NCBI GenBank assembly: GCA_048158365.1
Contig: JBLLNL010000014.1
Source: Azoarcus_F sp048158365
GTDB lineage: Bacteria > Pseudomonadota > Gammaproteobacteria > Burkholderiales > Rhodocyclaceae
Reading direction: 5' to 3' (one strand)
DNA: 64,000 nt
Part shown: piece after piece, positions 63,786 to 64,000 of the stretch
Position numbering within the stretch: the first letter of the stretch is position 1
Layout: every line of letters begins with the position of its first letter
The notes under the pieces: generated by a model
Database searches by the model: none
Told to the model about the DNA's origin: nothing
The model's input: only the letters and a program-made list of their open reading frames with translations
Translations under genes and position numbers: made by a program

Positions 63786-64000
63786 TCAGGCCTCCTTGCG
63801 GATCAGTGCCACATATTCGGTGCGGTCGCCGAACTGCCAACCTTTGCGACGAAGGGGGCGATCCTTGCGGGTGACGGTGAGGTCTGGGGTCAATCCGACG
63901 GCGATGCCTGACCCCCATGCGATGCGCTCGACCGGGGACGGGCGTTCCAGGGCGGGAACGCCGGACTTGCCGCAGTGTTTCCCGATCTCTTCAGTCAGCC
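63786..64000 (-). CDS. cas5e: Cas5e, C-terminal part (runs off the window)
   Basis: Seventy-one residues are visible, ending TVTRKDRPLRRKGWQFGDRT and EYVALIRKEA. The R-D-x-P...Q-F-x-x-R-x-x-Y pattern matches the end of E. coli CasD (Cas5e), and the position directly ahead of cas6e is the standard place for cas5e. The remaining Cascade genes and cas3 should lie to the right. Confidence 0.65.
   Translation of the reverse strand, partial: LTEEIGKHCGKSGVPALERPSPVERIAWGSGIAVGLTPDLTVTRKDRPLRRKGWQFGDRTEYVALIRKEA

Noticed and set aside
63786..64000. Reading the right-edge fragment as Cas7e or Cas8e
   Set aside because: The R-D-x-P...Q-F-x-x-R pattern and the position directly before cas6e fit Cas5e; Cas7e and Cas8e lie further upstream in I-E operons.

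Overview
The window comes from a high-GC Proteobacterium, most likely beta- or gammaproteobacterial. That placement is inferred from the gene families (RF3, MurB, PACE efflux, TRAP and Liv transporters, an E. coli-like type I-E Cas1/Cas2). No rRNA or tRNA gene was seen.

Left end (1-3.9 kb): the 5' end of an integron. A leftward integrase (IntI) fragment leaves the window, a consensus LexA box lies at its head, and three lower-GC cassettes follow (Ntn-type amide hydrolase, flavodoxin-fold reductase, Asp-nucleophile alpha/beta hydrolase), each with an attC-like site. Next come gene remnants and a nitronate monooxygenase. 5-15 kb: a secreted YAGPGG-repeat protein, a Na+/H+ antiporter, an HDOD/DUF1631 pair, a two-component system resembling the proteobacterial dedicated sortase regulators, and ribose-phosphate pyrophosphokinase. 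15-22 kb: a 5-oxoprolinase operon (regulator-pxpB-pxpC-pxpA) divergent from a TRAP transporter. 22-33 kb: RF3, a membrane retropepsin-like protease, an AEC carrier, acetyl-CoA synthetase, a ferric-reductase-like flavocytochrome with a cytochrome c, and many truncated genes. 33-38 kb: a complete branched-chain amino acid-type ABC operon (livGFHMK). 38-50 kb: an MFS carrier, a PACE pump, MurB, a second TRAP transporter, and an MmsA/GMC oxidoreductase operon with a divergent LysR regulator. 50-54.9 kb: small stress and haem-related genes and an orphan MNT nucleotidyltransferase.

Right end (54.9-64 kb): a type I-E CRISPR array of 98 repeats and 97 spacers (54968-60921, counted repeat by repeat), a leader, and leftward cas2, cas1, cas6e and the end of cas5e. 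A Phd/UPF0175-type antitoxin and a DUF3368 PIN-domain toxin gene sit between cas6e and cas1. They have their own perfect inverted-repeat operator overlapping the cas6e stop codon. This toxin-antitoxin insertion inside the cas operon is the most interesting system here.

A second theme is deletion scars. At least nine loci keep only the ends of recognisable genes, several fused in frame. Examples are a cyanate-transporter/permease/cyanase chimera, an internally deleted Mut7-C protein, a PDH E1-alpha/acyl carrier fusion, and two places where both heads of a divergent gene pair are gone. Either this genome is decaying by many internal deletions or the assembly has collapsed; read mapping would decide.
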